A DNA stretch of 64,000 nt from Lachnoclostridium phytofermentans ISDg (GCF_000018685.1 NC_010001.1:4187501-4251500), one strand, 5' to 3'; positions 44,624-54,602 are shown, counted from the stretch's first letter. Made by a program: numbers and translations. Notes: a model not told the origin generated them from the sequence alone.

Positions 44624-45262
44624 TTAAGAAGCTTTTTGTTTCTTTGTAAGCTTTGCTCGTTTTATTACCTTTAATCTTGTAAATTCCTCTCTTTCCTTTT
44701 CCTCGAGGGCATTTGCAATTTCCCTCGTAAGTCCAGTATAATAAGGAATCGTAATATTCTTTAAAGCATTCGCTCTTTTCTGGGTCTTCTTAATACTCGT
44801 TGCTAATCGATAGGCAGCATTCTCTACCATAGAAAGACGAAGCGTTAGTTCCTTAACTTCGTTAAAGTGCCTGCATGCCTCATCTAGTGATAATCTGGTA
44901 TCATATAAAGCATAACTAGGTACATTATCCTTCATTCCATCATAATCAACTAACGGTATCTCAGTTCCCATAATACTTCTAGTTTTAATCTTAATAGAAT
45001 CCTCGATTGGAATTGCATGGCTTAACGCATCCACATGATGGATTCCCATCTCAATATTGGCATTTTGTAAAGCCAAATAAGCAGCGGAAAACGTTGCATC
45101 CAGCTCCCTTTGAATATTCTTCGAAGAATTGATAAGCTCCAACAGCTCACGGATAAGAATATTACGTTTCTTATCCATCAGCTCATAGCCTTGTTTTGAC
45201 AATGCTAAGGAGTTTTTTGCAAGGATATAATTACCCTTGGTTGGAAATGAATTTTGATCCAT
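44624..45262 (-). CDS. atpD: V/A-type ATPase subunit D (central stalk)
   Basis: The product is 212 aa, the usual size, and is the rotating axle inside the A3B3 hexamer. It begins with the family segment FPTKGNYILAKNSLALSKQGYELMDKKRNIL and is nearly all helical, with long N- and C-terminal coiled-coil strands. The family C-terminal stretch RANALKNITIPYY (about 166-178) and the basic tail KRAKLTKKQ are present. It is the last gene of the operon, 4 bp after subunit B, and is followed by a strong terminator. Confidence 0.96.
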   Translation of the reverse strand: MDQNSFPTKGNYILAKNSLALSKQGYELMDKKRNILIRELLELINSSKNIQRELDATFSAAYLALQNANIEMGIHHVDALSHAIPIEDSIKIKTRSIMGTEIPLVDYDGMKDNVPSYALYDTRLSLDEACRHFNEVKELTLRLSMVENAAYRLATSIKKTQKRANALKNITIPYYTGLTREIANALEEKEREEFTRLKVIKRAKLTKKQKAS

Positions 45263-45266
45263 ATGC

Positions 45267-46652
45267 TCACTCCCTTGCTTTCTTTCCGTAATACTTTGCT
45301 AATATCTTCGTATCAATACGGTCTAACTCCTCTTTTGGCAGAATTGCAAGCAATCTCCATCCAATGTTTAAAGTATCTTCAATGGAACGGTTATCTTCTT
45401 TTGTCTGAGTAACAAATTCTTGTTCAAACGCTTTACCAAAGGCAAGATATTTCTTATCGAGGTCTGATAACTCATCCTCACCAATAACACTTGCAAGCGC
45501 TCTTGCTTCTCCAACATGAGCGTAACAAGAGAACAACTGATTTGCTACATCCTGATGGTCTTCTCTTGTATATCCTTCACCAATACCATCCTTCATCAGA
45601 CGGGATAAGGAAGGTAATACATTGATTGGTGGATAGATGTTCTTTTGGTATAAAGAACGCTCAAGAACAATCTGACCTTCCGTAATATATCCAGTTAAGT
45701 CTGGGATTGGATGTGTAATATCATCATTTGGCATTGTTAAAATTGGTACCTGAGTTACAGAACCCTTGCATCCCTTAACAATACCCGCTCTTTCATAAAT
45801 AGTTGAAAATTCACTATATAAATAACCTGGATATCCTTTACGGCTTGGAATTTCGCCTTTTGCAGAAGATACTTCACGAAGAGCCTCTGCAAATGAGGTC
45901 ATATCGGTTAAAATTACAAGTACATGCATTCCCTTTTCATAAGCTAAATATTCTGCTGCTGTTAATGCAACCTTAGGAGTAATCAAACGTTCAATAACTG
46001 GATCACTTGCTAAGTTTAAGTACATAACAACATGGGAATTTGCTCCGCTTTCCTCAAAGGTACGGCGGAAGAAATCAGCAACGTCATATTTTACACCCAT
46101 TGCAGCAAAAACAATAACGAATTGTTCGTCACTATCATCACCAAGAGAAGCCTGTGTAACGATCTGAGCTGCTAGCTCATCGTGTGGTAAACCATTTCCA
46201 GAGAATATTGGAAGTTTCTGACCACGAATTAAGGTTGTTAATCCATCGATAGCGGAAATACCAGTACGAATGTAGTTTCTTGGGTATTCTCTCATACATG
46301 GATTTAGTGGCTCTCCATTTACATTACGTCTCATCTCTGGAATGATACTGCCAAGTCCGTCGATTGGTTCTCCTACACCATTAAAAACACGGCCCAGGAT
46401 TTCCTCGGACAAAGCAAGCTCCATTGGATGACCGGTAAGTTTGGTTCGTGTATTATTAAGAGACATTTCTTCTGTACCTTCAAAAACCTGAATTACAGCT
46501 TTATCTTCATAACTCTCAACAATACGTCCAATTTTTTTTGTATGCTCATCTATTGTAATTTCTACAATTTCTTCATAGGAGGCGTCACTTACTCCTTCAA
46601 GTACAACCAATGGTCCATTGATTTCACTTAAACCAATATATTCAACTGACAT
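45267..46652 (-). CDS. atpB: V/A-type ATPase subunit B (non-catalytic)
   Basis: The product is 461 aa and alternates with subunit A in the hexamer. It lacks a canonical Walker A Lys-Thr (the loop region reads FSGNGLPHDELAAQIV), as expected for the regulatory subunit. The family signature PSLSRLMKDGIGEGYTREDH (about 346-365) is present. The start follows AGGAGGGGTAGAG. It sits 13 bp downstream of subunit A. Confidence 0.97.
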   Translation of the reverse strand: MSVEYIGLSEINGPLVVLEGVSDASYEEIVEITIDEHTKKIGRIVESYEDKAVIQVFEGTEEMSLNNTRTKLTGHPMELALSEEILGRVFNGVGEPIDGLGSIIPEMRRNVNGEPLNPCMREYPRNYIRTGISAIDGLTTLIRGQKLPIFSGNGLPHDELAAQIVTQASLGDDSDEQFVIVFAAMGVKYDVADFFRRTFEESGANSHVVMYLNLASDPVIERLITPKVALTAAEYLAYEKGMHVLVILTDMTSFAEALREVSSAKGEIPSRKGYPGYLYSEFSTIYERAGIVKGCKGSVTQVPILTMPNDDITHPIPDLTGYITEGQIVLERSLYQKNIYPPINVLPSLSRLMKDGIGEGYTREDHQDVANQLFSCYAHVGEARALASVIGEDELSDLDKKYLAFGKAFEQEFVTQTKEDNRSIEDTLNIGWRLLAILPKEELDRIDTKILAKYYGKKARE

Positions 46653-46665
46653 CTCTACCCCTCCT

Positions 46666-48432
46666 TTATGCGTTTGTCTCTATAAAATGCTGATAGAATT
46701 TATCAATCTCAGTTTTATAAGTGTCAAATTTTGCGAGTTCCTCATTTCCTACGTCGTATTTCATTGAAATGACATGGTCAAAGATTGGATTCTCTCTTAA
46801 CAATGACATCGGCATATTCATCTCAACCAATGACTTTGCCTTTTCATAGAGGTAAAGGATTACTTCCATCATCTTCATCTGTTTAGGCAAAGGTACATAC
46901 GTATCGGAAGCATGATATGCATTTTGCTGTATAAATCCAAGTCGGATAACCCTAGCGATCTCTAAGGTTAATTTCTGATCATCCGGAAGTACATCACTAC
47001 CAATTAACTTAACGATTTCATTTAACTTACTCTCTTCTGTTAAGATACGTAATATTTCATTTCGGTAATCCATGAAATTATTTCCAACATTTTTTGCATA
47101 CCATGGCGCTAAATCATTCAAATACTCGCTATAGCTCGTTAACCACTGAATTGCTGGGAAATGTCTTGCATATGCAAGAGATTTATCAAGAGCAAAGAAG
47201 CAACGAACAAATCGTTTTGTATTCTGAGTTACTGGTTCTGAGAAGTCACCACCTTGAGGAGATACAGCACCAATAATAGATACACTACCTTCTGAACCAT
47301 TTAAGTTTTGTACATAACCAGCTCTTTCATAGAAAGAAGATAATCTGGATGCCAAGTAAGCAGGGAAACCTTCTTCTGCTGGCATTTCTTCTAAACGACC
47401 TGACAATTCACGAAGAGCCTCTGCCCAACGAGAAGTTGAGTCAGCCATGATAGCTACGTGATAACCCATATCACGGTAATACTCTGCTAATGTTATTCCA
47501 GTGTAAATACTAGCTTCACGAGCTGCAACTGGCATGTTTGAAGTATTTGCAATGAGTACCGTACGGTCTAAGAGAAGATTTCCTGATTTAGGGTCCACCA
47601 ACTTAGAGAAGTCCTCCAGTACCTCTGTCATCTCATTACCACGTTCACCGCAACCGATGTATACGATAATATCCGCATCGGACCATTTAGCGAGCTGATG
47701 CTGTGTCATTGTTTTACCAGTACCAAATCCTCCAGGAATTGCTGCTGTTCCACCTTTTGCTAATGGGAACAAAGAATCTAGAATTCTTTGACCCGTTACT
47801 AAAGGCATACTAGCTGGAAATCTCTTTCCGATTGGTCTTGAGATACGAATTGGCCACTCCTGCGTCATCGTAAGATTGATTTCTTTTCCATCTCTATCCT
47901 TAATTACAACGATAGTATCTTTTATGGTGTATTCGCCATCGGATACAACGGAGATTACCTTACCTTCCACATGAGGAGGTACCATTACTTTATGAGTAAT
48001 CGCAGGAGTTTCTGGTACTTCAGCGATTACCTTACCTCCATACACAAGTTCTCCAGGAGCTACTGTAATATGTGTCTGAAACAATCTTTTTTCATCAAGG
48101 GAAGGAATATTAACACCTCTCGAAATAAATGCTCCAGATTGCTTTGCAACCTCGCTTAAAGGACGCTGAATACCATCAAAGATATTACTAATGATACCAG
48201 GGGCTAACGTTACGGAAATTGCACTTCCTGTTGAAGTAACCTCATCTCCCGGACGTAATCCCGTGGTCTCTTCGAAAACCTGAATCGTTGTCATCCCTTT
48301 TTGTAGACTGATAACTTCACCGACTAGGTTTTGTTTACCAACTAAAACCATTTCAGCAACACGAAATTGCTGTTTACCTTTTACATAAACAACAGGACCA
48401 TTAATTCCTGTAATTTTTGCTGTTTCACTCAT
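46666..48432 (-). CDS. atpA: V/A-type ATPase subunit A (catalytic)
   Basis: The product is 588 aa and hydrolyses or synthesises ATP. The Walker A loop is PGGFGTGKTMTQHQ (about 229-242), followed by YIGCGERGNEMTEVL (catalytic Glu region) and MADSTSRWAEALREL. The non-homologous insert typical of A subunits (about 115-200) is present. The ATG at 48432 follows GGGAGGCAGCTTCC and overlaps the end of the subunit E gene by 8 bp, which implies coupled translation. Confidence 0.97.
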   Translation of the reverse strand: MSETAKITGINGPVVYVKGKQQFRVAEMVLVGKQNLVGEVISLQKGMTTIQVFEETTGLRPGDEVTSTGSAISVTLAPGIISNIFDGIQRPLSEVAKQSGAFISRGVNIPSLDEKRLFQTHITVAPGELVYGGKVIAEVPETPAITHKVMVPPHVEGKVISVVSDGEYTIKDTIVVIKDRDGKEINLTMTQEWPIRISRPIGKRFPASMPLVTGQRILDSLFPLAKGGTAAIPGGFGTGKTMTQHQLAKWSDADIIVYIGCGERGNEMTEVLEDFSKLVDPKSGNLLLDRTVLIANTSNMPVAAREASIYTGITLAEYYRDMGYHVAIMADSTSRWAEALRELSGRLEEMPAEEGFPAYLASRLSSFYERAGYVQNLNGSEGSVSIIGAVSPQGGDFSEPVTQNTKRFVRCFFALDKSLAYARHFPAIQWLTSYSEYLNDLAPWYAKNVGNNFMDYRNEILRILTEESKLNEIVKLIGSDVLPDDQKLTLEIARVIRLGFIQQNAYHASDTYVPLPKQMKMMEVILYLYEKAKSLVEMNMPMSLLRENPIFDHVISMKYDVGNEELAKFDTYKTEIDKFYQHFIETNA

Positions 48433-49012
48433 GGAAGCTGCCTCCCTTCAGAGCAAAGCTCTCTTTTGCCTCTTCCCATTTACTTAAGAAGGATTCATTA
48501 ATTACCACGTTTTTATCTGGTATCACAGCTCTAGTTCCACCCCAGAAGTCTGTTGTGTTGATTTCAATCGTGATATTTAATTCTTCTCTTAGCATGGCAG
48601 CCTTATCTGCATCCGTACTATTTAGATATACTGTAACGGAATGATCTTTGGCAAAGTCCTTCGCTTCCTTGATTTGTTTTTTTAACAGTTCCACATATTC
48701 TTTTGTTTTCATAAACTCGAAAAGATTAATCTTGACCTTTGAAAATAGGCCTTCTGTTATTTCTGTGGCTCTGTCTTTATATAAATGACGAATCTCTAAT
48801 GTTTTTAGAGCGAGGGCAGTATTCTTTTCACGCACCAAGCGTTCCATCTCTTCTTTAAGATAATTATCTGCCTTTCTTCTCACTTCTTTTTTATGCTGCT
48901 CCAATTCCTTTTCAAGGAGTAGCCTATATTCTTCTACCATAGCAGTATTCTGAGCAGTAGCATTGTCAACTGCCATGTTATAGAAGTGTTCTGCTTTTTC
49001 TTTGATGTTCAT
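48425..49012 (-). CDS. V/A-type ATPase subunit E (peripheral stalk)
   Basis: The product is 195 aa. A long charged N-terminal helix (about 1-100) is followed by a mixed alpha/beta head with the GGTRAVIPDKNVVINESFLSKWEEAKES block near the C-terminus, matching subunit E. It pairs with subunit G/H as the stator. The start follows AAGGAGGTTAGTCTGTT. Confidence 0.9.
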   Translation of the reverse strand: MNIKEKAEHFYNMAVDNATAQNTAMVEEYRLLLEKELEQHKKEVRRKADNYLKEEMERLVREKNTALALKTLEIRHLYKDRATEITEGLFSKVKINLFEFMKTKEYVELLKKQIKEAKDFAKDHSVTVYLNSTDADKAAMLREELNITIEINTTDFWGGTRAVIPDKNVVINESFLSKWEEAKESFALKGGSFHE

Positions 49013-49027
49013 AACAGACTAACCTCC

Positions 49028-49336
49028 TTATAATTTCAATCCGATTGCCTGACTTACATAGTCCGTGATAAAATTAGGATTTCTACCTGTACCATGGCGG
49101 TCTGGGATTTCAACAATTAATGGTAAACGGCGATGTAACTTGACGTCATTGATAATATCAGGAAATTCTTTTTCAAGTTTCTCTGTTATTAAAATGATTC
49201 CAATTGACTTATCTGCAACCGCCGCTTTTAATTGTTCCTCCAGATGGTCTTTCGAGTGAATTATAACACCTTCTACCCCTGCCAAACGCATACCAGTATA
49301 GGTATCCACATTATCACTGATAAGAAACATTTTCAT
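49028..49336 (-). CDS. V/A-type ATPase subunit F
   Basis: The 102-aa Rossmann-like protein begins MKMFLISDNVDTYTGMRLAGVEGV, continues with GIILITEKL and ends with a PLIVEIPDRHG block, matching NtpG/AtpF. It binds the central shaft with subunit D. The start follows AGGAGTTTAA. Confidence 0.93.
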   Translation of the reverse strand: MKMFLISDNVDTYTGMRLAGVEGVIIHSKDHLEEQLKAAVADKSIGIILITEKLEKEFPDIINDVKLHRRLPLIVEIPDRHGTGRNPNFITDYVSQAIGLKL

Positions 49337-49421
49337 TTAAACTCCTATCCGCGTGCTTTAGTACGCATCAAAATCAGGATGAACCTTTCCACCTCTTTAT
49401 TGGGCCTTGCTGTTACCAAGT

Positions 49422-49868
49422 CTAAGCATTTAAAATCATAAAGGAAATTAACATACCATAAAGAGCAACACCTTCTGCAAGAGCAACGAAGATTAATGCT
49501 TTACCCATAATCTTGGAATCTTCGCTTAATGCACCAAGAGCTGCACTAGCTGCGCTAGCTACGGCAATACCAGCACCAATGGTTGACATACCTGTGGATA
49601 ATGCTGCTGCAACAAAACGTAAACCATCTGCTGCTACTGGAGCTGTACCTGTTGCAGCATCTGTTGCAGCTGCCAACGCAACTGTACTGGAAGCGTTATG
49701 AAACATAAGTAAAGAACCTACAACTACTGTTGCAAAAAATACAAAAATTTGAGAACCAAAAACCCATTTTGTAGTTTTCTGCTGTTTCTGTTTTTTAAAC
49801 AACATATATCCAATTGGTAAAAAGAAATTTAATACTAAAACACCTGCTAAAATATAATTTGTATACAT
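49422..49868 (-). CDS. V/A-type ATPase subunit K (membrane rotor ring)
   Basis: The product is 148 aa with four hydrophobic helices: about 5-24, 35-55, 85-112 and 123-146. Only the last hairpin has an ion-site carboxylate, a Glu in FVALAEGVALYGMLIS (about 134). The first hairpin has no acidic residue in the membrane. It is therefore a fused two-hairpin K subunit with one ion site, as in V-type rings. The Na+-ring pattern (Gln in the preceding helix and Glu-Ser/Thr) is not evident, so the coupling ion is uncertain. The start follows AAAGGAGTGTTAGTGT. Confidence 0.93.
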   Translation of the reverse strand: MYTNYILAGVLVLNFFLPIGYMLFKKQKQQKTTKWVFGSQIFVFFATVVVGSLLMFHNASSTVALAAATDAATGTAPVAADGLRFVAAALSTGMSTIGAGIAVASAASAALGALSEDSKIMGKALIFVALAEGVALYGMLISFMILNA

Positions 49869-49902
49869 ACACTAACACTCCTTTTTTTACGAGTTTATTG
49901 GC

Positions 49903-51801
49903 TTATTCGCCACCACGTCTTGCTTTGAACTCTTTACCTGTTCCTGAATAGAAGCGGCTGAACATTTCATAATATTCCAGTCGCAATACCTGAATACCTA
50001 CAATCAATCCTTCTAGGCCAGCAACCAATAGATTACCAAGGATAATAACTAATATATTTGGGTGTGCTCCTTCCGCATGTGCAAGCATTAATACAACTGA
50101 CATCATACCTGCATGACTAAGTGCAAATGCACCAACACGCACGAAGGATACGGTATTGGTTATATAGCTAAGTATAACTTCAAACATCTCAAAGAAGGTT
50201 TCAAGGAAAAACATTCCTTTACTACCAGGAATCAAATCATTCTTTTTTTCGATAAGTCTTGTAAGTGGCTCTTTTATAAAAATAAGCATTAAAGGAATTA
50301 CAATTGTTATAAACAATAGAAAAATTCCTGGTAAAGTGTGGCCTGTAAATAGTAATACAACGATTGCTACTACAGAACCATAAAATACGAATCCTGCAAT
50401 ACCATTGGTATCAAAAAATATCTTTTCAATATTTTTTTCACGAATACCATTGATTATATTAAATATCATTGCTATGAAAATGAGGAAAACACCAAATCCA
50501 ACTGCTGTTATTAATACTGTCATCGGATCTTTCATTGGATTCGTCCAAATAGGTTCCAGCCATTCTTCAAACCCAAATACACTACCATATAAGAAACCAA
50601 ATATAGTGGAAAATATTCCGGCGCAGGATAATATTGCTGCAAGATTTAACTTTTTAACTTTGTATAATATAAAGCCACCAACTACAAGACACAAGCCTTG
50701 ACCAACATCACCAAACATCATACCGAACATGATAGAGTAAGTTAATGCTACAAATATGGTAGGATCAATTTCCTTGTATGATGGTAAGCCATACATCTTT
50801 ATGAATGTTTCAAATGGCTTAAAAATTCTTGGATTTTTGAGCTTCGTGGGGGGTTTTGAGGTAGTACTACTGGCATGGTCATCCACGAAACAAGTCACCT
50901 CATGATCCCCTCCAATCTCCCTAAGGAATAATTCTGTATCCTTCTCAGACATCCATCCACAAAGAATATAATAAACCTCTTCTTTCTGCCTAGTACAAGC
51001 AGCAAGTTTTCTAATTTGTTGGTTATCACTGTATTCTTTTAACTTCTCATAGGCGGCAACAAAATCTGCTGCATGCTTTTTAAGTACGTCCTTCATTGTG
51101 AGTAATAATTCATCCTGTTGTTTTAACAAAGCACGGCGTTCCTGTTTTAAGCCCTGGTTAATGTCATTTAAGGTATCAGAATATCCTTCCGGGAAATCCA
51201 TATCTTCAAAATGCAGGGAAGATAAAATAGCGTCTACCTTTGTTGCGTGAATCCTTGGTACGAAATAAGCACCATAAACATAATTTTTATCAGATTTACA
51301 TTCTATGAAAATTGTATTCATATCTTCATAGATATATTTTGTTAACTTCTCGTAGTAATCAATAGCGATACGGCCGAATTGGCAGCGTATAAATTGAAAA
51401 CTATTCACTTTAGAAAGCTCAAGATCAAAGGTAAGATAAGGTTTGATTTCGTCTTGTCTTTCGGCAATAGTCTCTAACTTCTCTTTGATTTCTTTCTTTT
51501 GCACGTCTAGATCATCTAGCATCAGGTGCATTTTTCCTAATAAATCTTCTGCCTCATCATAGGTGATTTCGCGTCCCGAAGACTTTATTTCAGGACGAAG
51601 TTGTTTCATGGTTTCTTCAGCTTTTAATAAACTTTCTCGATACGTATTTGTATCCACGTAAGGAGTAAGATTGTGTATATCGCTCAGTTCTGATAGAGCG
51701 TTCTCAACGTGTAACTCATATTTACTTAAATACTGAGTAATAACACGGTTGATGTCCTCCTTCGGACCTGTAATACGTAAAAACTTCATTTTCTCAATCA
51801 C
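49903..51801 (-). CDS. V/A-type ATPase subunit I (membrane stator, a-subunit)
   Basis: The product is 632 aa. The N-terminal cytoplasmic half (about 1-330) is coiled-coil rich (EEDLLGKMHLMLDDLDVQKKEIKEKLETI-like), and the C-terminal half has about seven to eight membrane helices. The ion-path block SFVRVGAFALSHAGMMSVV (about 548-566) contains the essential Arg, and YSIMFGMMFGDVGQG is typical. The start is a GTG at 51801 placed 9 nt after TGGAGG. Confidence 0.95.
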   Translation of the reverse strand: MIEKMKFLRITGPKEDINRVITQYLSKYELHVENALSELSDIHNLTPYVDTNTYRESLLKAEETMKQLRPEIKSSGREITYDEAEDLLGKMHLMLDDLDVQKKEIKEKLETIAERQDEIKPYLTFDLELSKVNSFQFIRCQFGRIAIDYYEKLTKYIYEDMNTIFIECKSDKNYVYGAYFVPRIHATKVDAILSSLHFEDMDFPEGYSDTLNDINQGLKQERRALLKQQDELLLTMKDVLKKHAADFVAAYEKLKEYSDNQQIRKLAACTRQKEEVYYILCGWMSEKDTELFLREIGGDHEVTCFVDDHASSTTSKPPTKLKNPRIFKPFETFIKMYGLPSYKEIDPTIFVALTYSIMFGMMFGDVGQGLCLVVGGFILYKVKKLNLAAILSCAGIFSTIFGFLYGSVFGFEEWLEPIWTNPMKDPMTVLITAVGFGVFLIFIAMIFNIINGIREKNIEKIFFDTNGIAGFVFYGSVVAIVVLLFTGHTLPGIFLLFITIVIPLMLIFIKEPLTRLIEKKNDLIPGSKGMFFLETFFEMFEVILSYITNTVSFVRVGAFALSHAGMMSVVLMLAHAEGAHPNILVIILGNLLVAGLEGLIVGIQVLRLEYYEMFSRFYSGTGKEFKARRGGE

Positions 51802-51864
51802 CGTAATTCACCTCCATGTGGTTAAGTTCCGTGTGAAAATATCTTCTATTTTCACACTACATAA

Positions 51865-52905
51865 CTAAATTTTTATAATTAGTTGTAAAATATGATCAGA
51901 TTCCAATCCATAACGGATACACTCGAGTACGGTGGTTAAATTATCAATCTCTAATTCTTTCAGGTAAAGATAATTTAAGATTGGCGCAATACTAACTGGA
52001 TACTTAATCTTGCTAAATTGATATGCAAATAAAATAGCTTCAAAGTAAGCCCTCTCCATATCATCCTGAGTCAGATTTTCCTTATCAATTCGATAATTTG
52101 AGGCTTGTAACACATTCGTAAATTCCGTAACTGAACTAGCATTAATCATATTCATTAATTCTTGCTGGTTTAATTTATAGGAAATTGGAATGATGACCGC
52201 TAGTATATCTGCTGGTTCTATCGCGTAGTATTTTTTACTACGGTATATCATCATGATATTAGCAACGTCGATTCTTGTACCGATTGCCCTTGTGAGGGTT
52301 TCTTGTTCTTTCCCTTTTAATACTTTATTCTTACGCTTCCATAATGCCTTATAATAGTAAGCATCTAACTGCATCTCTAAATCAAATAAGGATTTATGAT
52401 TGGAATTTAACATTCGCATAAATAATGGGAAATATTCTGTACCCCGAAGAATGTTTGTAAACTCCTCCAAATTTCTTGCATTCTCTAATTCTACCAGCCG
52501 TAGAGAGGAATGTTCTTTAAAAATCTCTCGATATACTCCTAGATTTAATTTAATTTCAGGACTAAACAGCTTTTGCAAGCAACTTTTTAGCATTAATACT
52601 TCATAATGGAAAAATACTAGCTTTAAAATTTCTCTTTGCTTTTTATCGGCAAACCGATATAATTTTGCAAAACTGTCATACAACGAGTTTTTTAATACCA
52701 TCTCTATTTGCCCTCTATGCACAGCATCTTCATTGAGTGCCGCAAAGAATGGCTGATATGCATCATGAGATTTAAAATATAGTACAAATTCATTGACTGA
52801 AGTCATCTCGGAAAGTTTTCTATAATCATCGTCTTTGATGAGTTTGCTCTCCATCGCCTTTGATTTTGTAGTGATACCACTGTACGATAGTAATTTACCT
52901 GACAC
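51865..52905 (-). CDS. V/A-type ATPase subunit C (V0 d-like)
   Basis: The product is 346 aa, helical, and is the socket linking the central stalk to the K ring. Family segments include SYSGITTKSKAMESKLI at the N-terminus, DVANIMMIYRSKKYY in the middle and YLYLKELEIDNLTTVLECIRYGL at the C-terminus. The start is a GTG at 52905 after AGGAGAGTGATCGC; it begins 4 bp after the stop of the upstream subunit G/H gene. Confidence 0.92.
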   Translation of the reverse strand: MSGKLLSYSGITTKSKAMESKLIKDDDYRKLSEMTSVNEFVLYFKSHDAYQPFFAALNEDAVHRGQIEMVLKNSLYDSFAKLYRFADKKQREILKLVFFHYEVLMLKSCLQKLFSPEIKLNLGVYREIFKEHSSLRLVELENARNLEEFTNILRGTEYFPLFMRMLNSNHKSLFDLEMQLDAYYYKALWKRKNKVLKGKEQETLTRAIGTRIDVANIMMIYRSKKYYAIEPADILAVIIPISYKLNQQELMNMINASSVTEFTNVLQASNYRIDKENLTQDDMERAYFEAILFAYQFSKIKYPVSIAPILNYLYLKELEIDNLTTVLECIRYGLESDHILQLIIKI

Positions 52906-52909
52906 GCGA

Positions 52910-53221
52910 TCACTCTCCTATCATTTGCTTCATAATCTGCTTCACCAAATCATCTTGTTTGTTACTATATTCCTGATTAAGTTTTTCGAGATTTTGTTCG
53001 TACTCCTGCATCATGTTTGCTCTGGCCGCTTCTACTTCACTTTCATTTTTCTTACGCAGATGTTCAACCTTTTCCTCAACTTCTTTATTAAGTTGCTTAT
53101 CATACTGCTCAAGGTCTACTCTACTCTTTTGATAGATTCGTTGCTTTTCGTCTTCGGCTAGTTTTAGAATGTTCGATGCTTTTTCTTCAACTTCTACCAT
53201 TAAACTAAGTATCTGCTCCAT
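52910..53221 (-). CDS. V/A-type ATPase subunit G/H (peripheral stalk coiled coil)
   Basis: The product is 103 aa from the ATG at 53221 after TAGGAGGTGTGGC; an upstream frame to 53242 is not needed. It is almost entirely a charged coiled coil (EVEEKASNILKLAEDEKQRIYQKSR...), the normal form of the stator subunit that pairs with E. It is the first gene of the operon, whose order is G/H, C, I, K, F, E, A, B, D. Confidence 0.88.
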   Translation of the reverse strand: MEQILSLMVEVEEKASNILKLAEDEKQRIYQKSRVDLEQYDKQLNKEVEEKVEHLRKKNESEVEAARANMMQEYEQNLEKLNQEYSNKQDDLVKQIMKQMIGE

Positions 53222-54183
53222 GCCACACCTCCTAAATCTCAATTCATTTCAACTTTCAAACATTTCCGCAACATCCACCACAATTGGACAAAATTATATT
53301 TTCTAACGTGTTATCCATTTTATGGAAACTTAACCAATTGCTAGGGATATACTGGAAAGTAAGAAAACCGTATTCATATTACTCTTTTCTACTACAAAAT
53401 CAATCCTTTTTTCTTTCCTTAACGAAAACTTAACAGCTTACTTGGCCATCTTTTATGTTATTTTAGGTATTAATAACTAGAATATCATCCTCCAATCACA
53501 TCGTTTTTCCTTAGGGAATTAACGACATCTATCTACATTTTTATTAGAATAATCAAGGTATCATTCGGTAATTTTGTTTTGAAATCTTCTTAATTTCCTA
53601 TGAATGTTTTATACAATGATTTTTCTCCTAGAGACTTGTCCCCTCACTCTCCCGAATTTAGGTACATAAAGAAAATCACAACATAACTTGGATTAAAATG
53701 ATATCGCTTTTGGAAAATATTTCTCAATCTCTTAAGGGAGCACCGATAGATAAATTAAGTTGACTTTACAATTTTCCCACAAATGCTCCTTAATTATTGA
53801 TAAACTGCAGATTTATTTTTTTGTACTGCAAGCCAATCAGATAACATAAAAATGAATAAAACTGATTTATTCTCAATATTTTGATTCCCTACTATGATAC
53901 CCATTATTATACGCTTAAGTATTCATTTCCACCAAAATATAGTTGCAACTACTTATGCTATAACAACTGCCTTAATAAGGTAATAAAACAGCATCTATCT
54001 ATCGAAACAGTATCAATCATAATCATATGTATTAATTTGATACTTTATTTAGCTATCTGATATAACTTTTATTTATATTATATCTGAAATAATAAAATTA
54101 TCTACTCTTTTTAAGAAGAGGTTAAATAAATCCTATGTTTTCGTTATATTTGGTATTTCTGCTATTGAAAAATACCAAAACTT
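53222..54183. other. Gene-poor region of about 960 bp upstream of the V-ATPase operon
   Basis: No open frame of useful length with a ribosome site was found. A TATAAT at 53293-53298 on the minus strand is the best candidate -10 for the operon, but its -35 is poor. At the far end, TTTGGTATTT (54149-54158) and AAATACCAAA (54170-54179) are perfect 10-bp arms, with a third TTTGGTATTT copy at 54192-54201. The rest is AT-rich without clear structure. Confidence 0.6.
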
Positions 54184-54405
54184 TCACATATTTTGGTATT
54201 TATTATCTTTTTTCTCATATTCCTTTAGGTTATAGCAAATATCTTCCCAAGTGAGATCGTATGGAATCTTAACAGGTTTTTGTATGCATAGAGTGGCGTC
54301 CCCTATTTCAAAGACAAGCATCCCGGCTAAAGCTCTGCGACATAACCCCGAAGCATATTCAAAACTATTACAGTTATGAAATGTGGAAAAATGGCGTGAG
54401 CGCAA
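54184..54405 (-). pseudogene. Short hypothetical ORF or gene remnant
   Basis: The 73-codon frame begins with a TTG and no ribosome site. The product has a Cys/His-containing start (RHFSTFHNCNSFEYASGLCRR), a hydrophobic middle (ALAGMLVFEIGDATLCIQ) and a charged tail (TWEDICYNLKEYEKKDNKYQ). The middle and end look protein-like, so it may be the C-terminal remnant of a longer, lost gene. No family recognised. Confidence 0.35.
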
Positions 54406-54429
54406 ACAAATAAATAGTATTTGTTACAG

Positions 54430-54479
54430 AAAAAGGTACCTTGAAATGGCTTTTACAAACCAAATCAAGATACCTTTTT
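54430..54479. terminator. Bidirectional terminator downstream of asnA
   Basis: AAAAAGGTACCTTGA (54430-54444) pairs with TCAAGATACCTTTTT (54465-54479) with one mismatch; A-run and T-run on opposite sides. Confidence 0.85.
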
Positions 54480-54602
54480 CTGCTACCATGTTTCACACTA
54501 CCTTCTTATTTAAAGCGGATATTCGCAATCCGCTTACGATACTTACTAATAATTTCATTGCCTCTACGTGAAACAGGCAAGTCCCTTCCTGATGAGTCTA
54601 AA

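Noticed and set aside
49422..49868. Calling the ATPase sodium-specific
   Set aside because: The expected Gln and Glu-Ser/Thr ligands were not seen in subunit K, so no ion is assigned.
54184..54405. Confident protein-coding gene
   Set aside because: TTG start without ribosome site and no family resemblance; reported only as a possible remnant.
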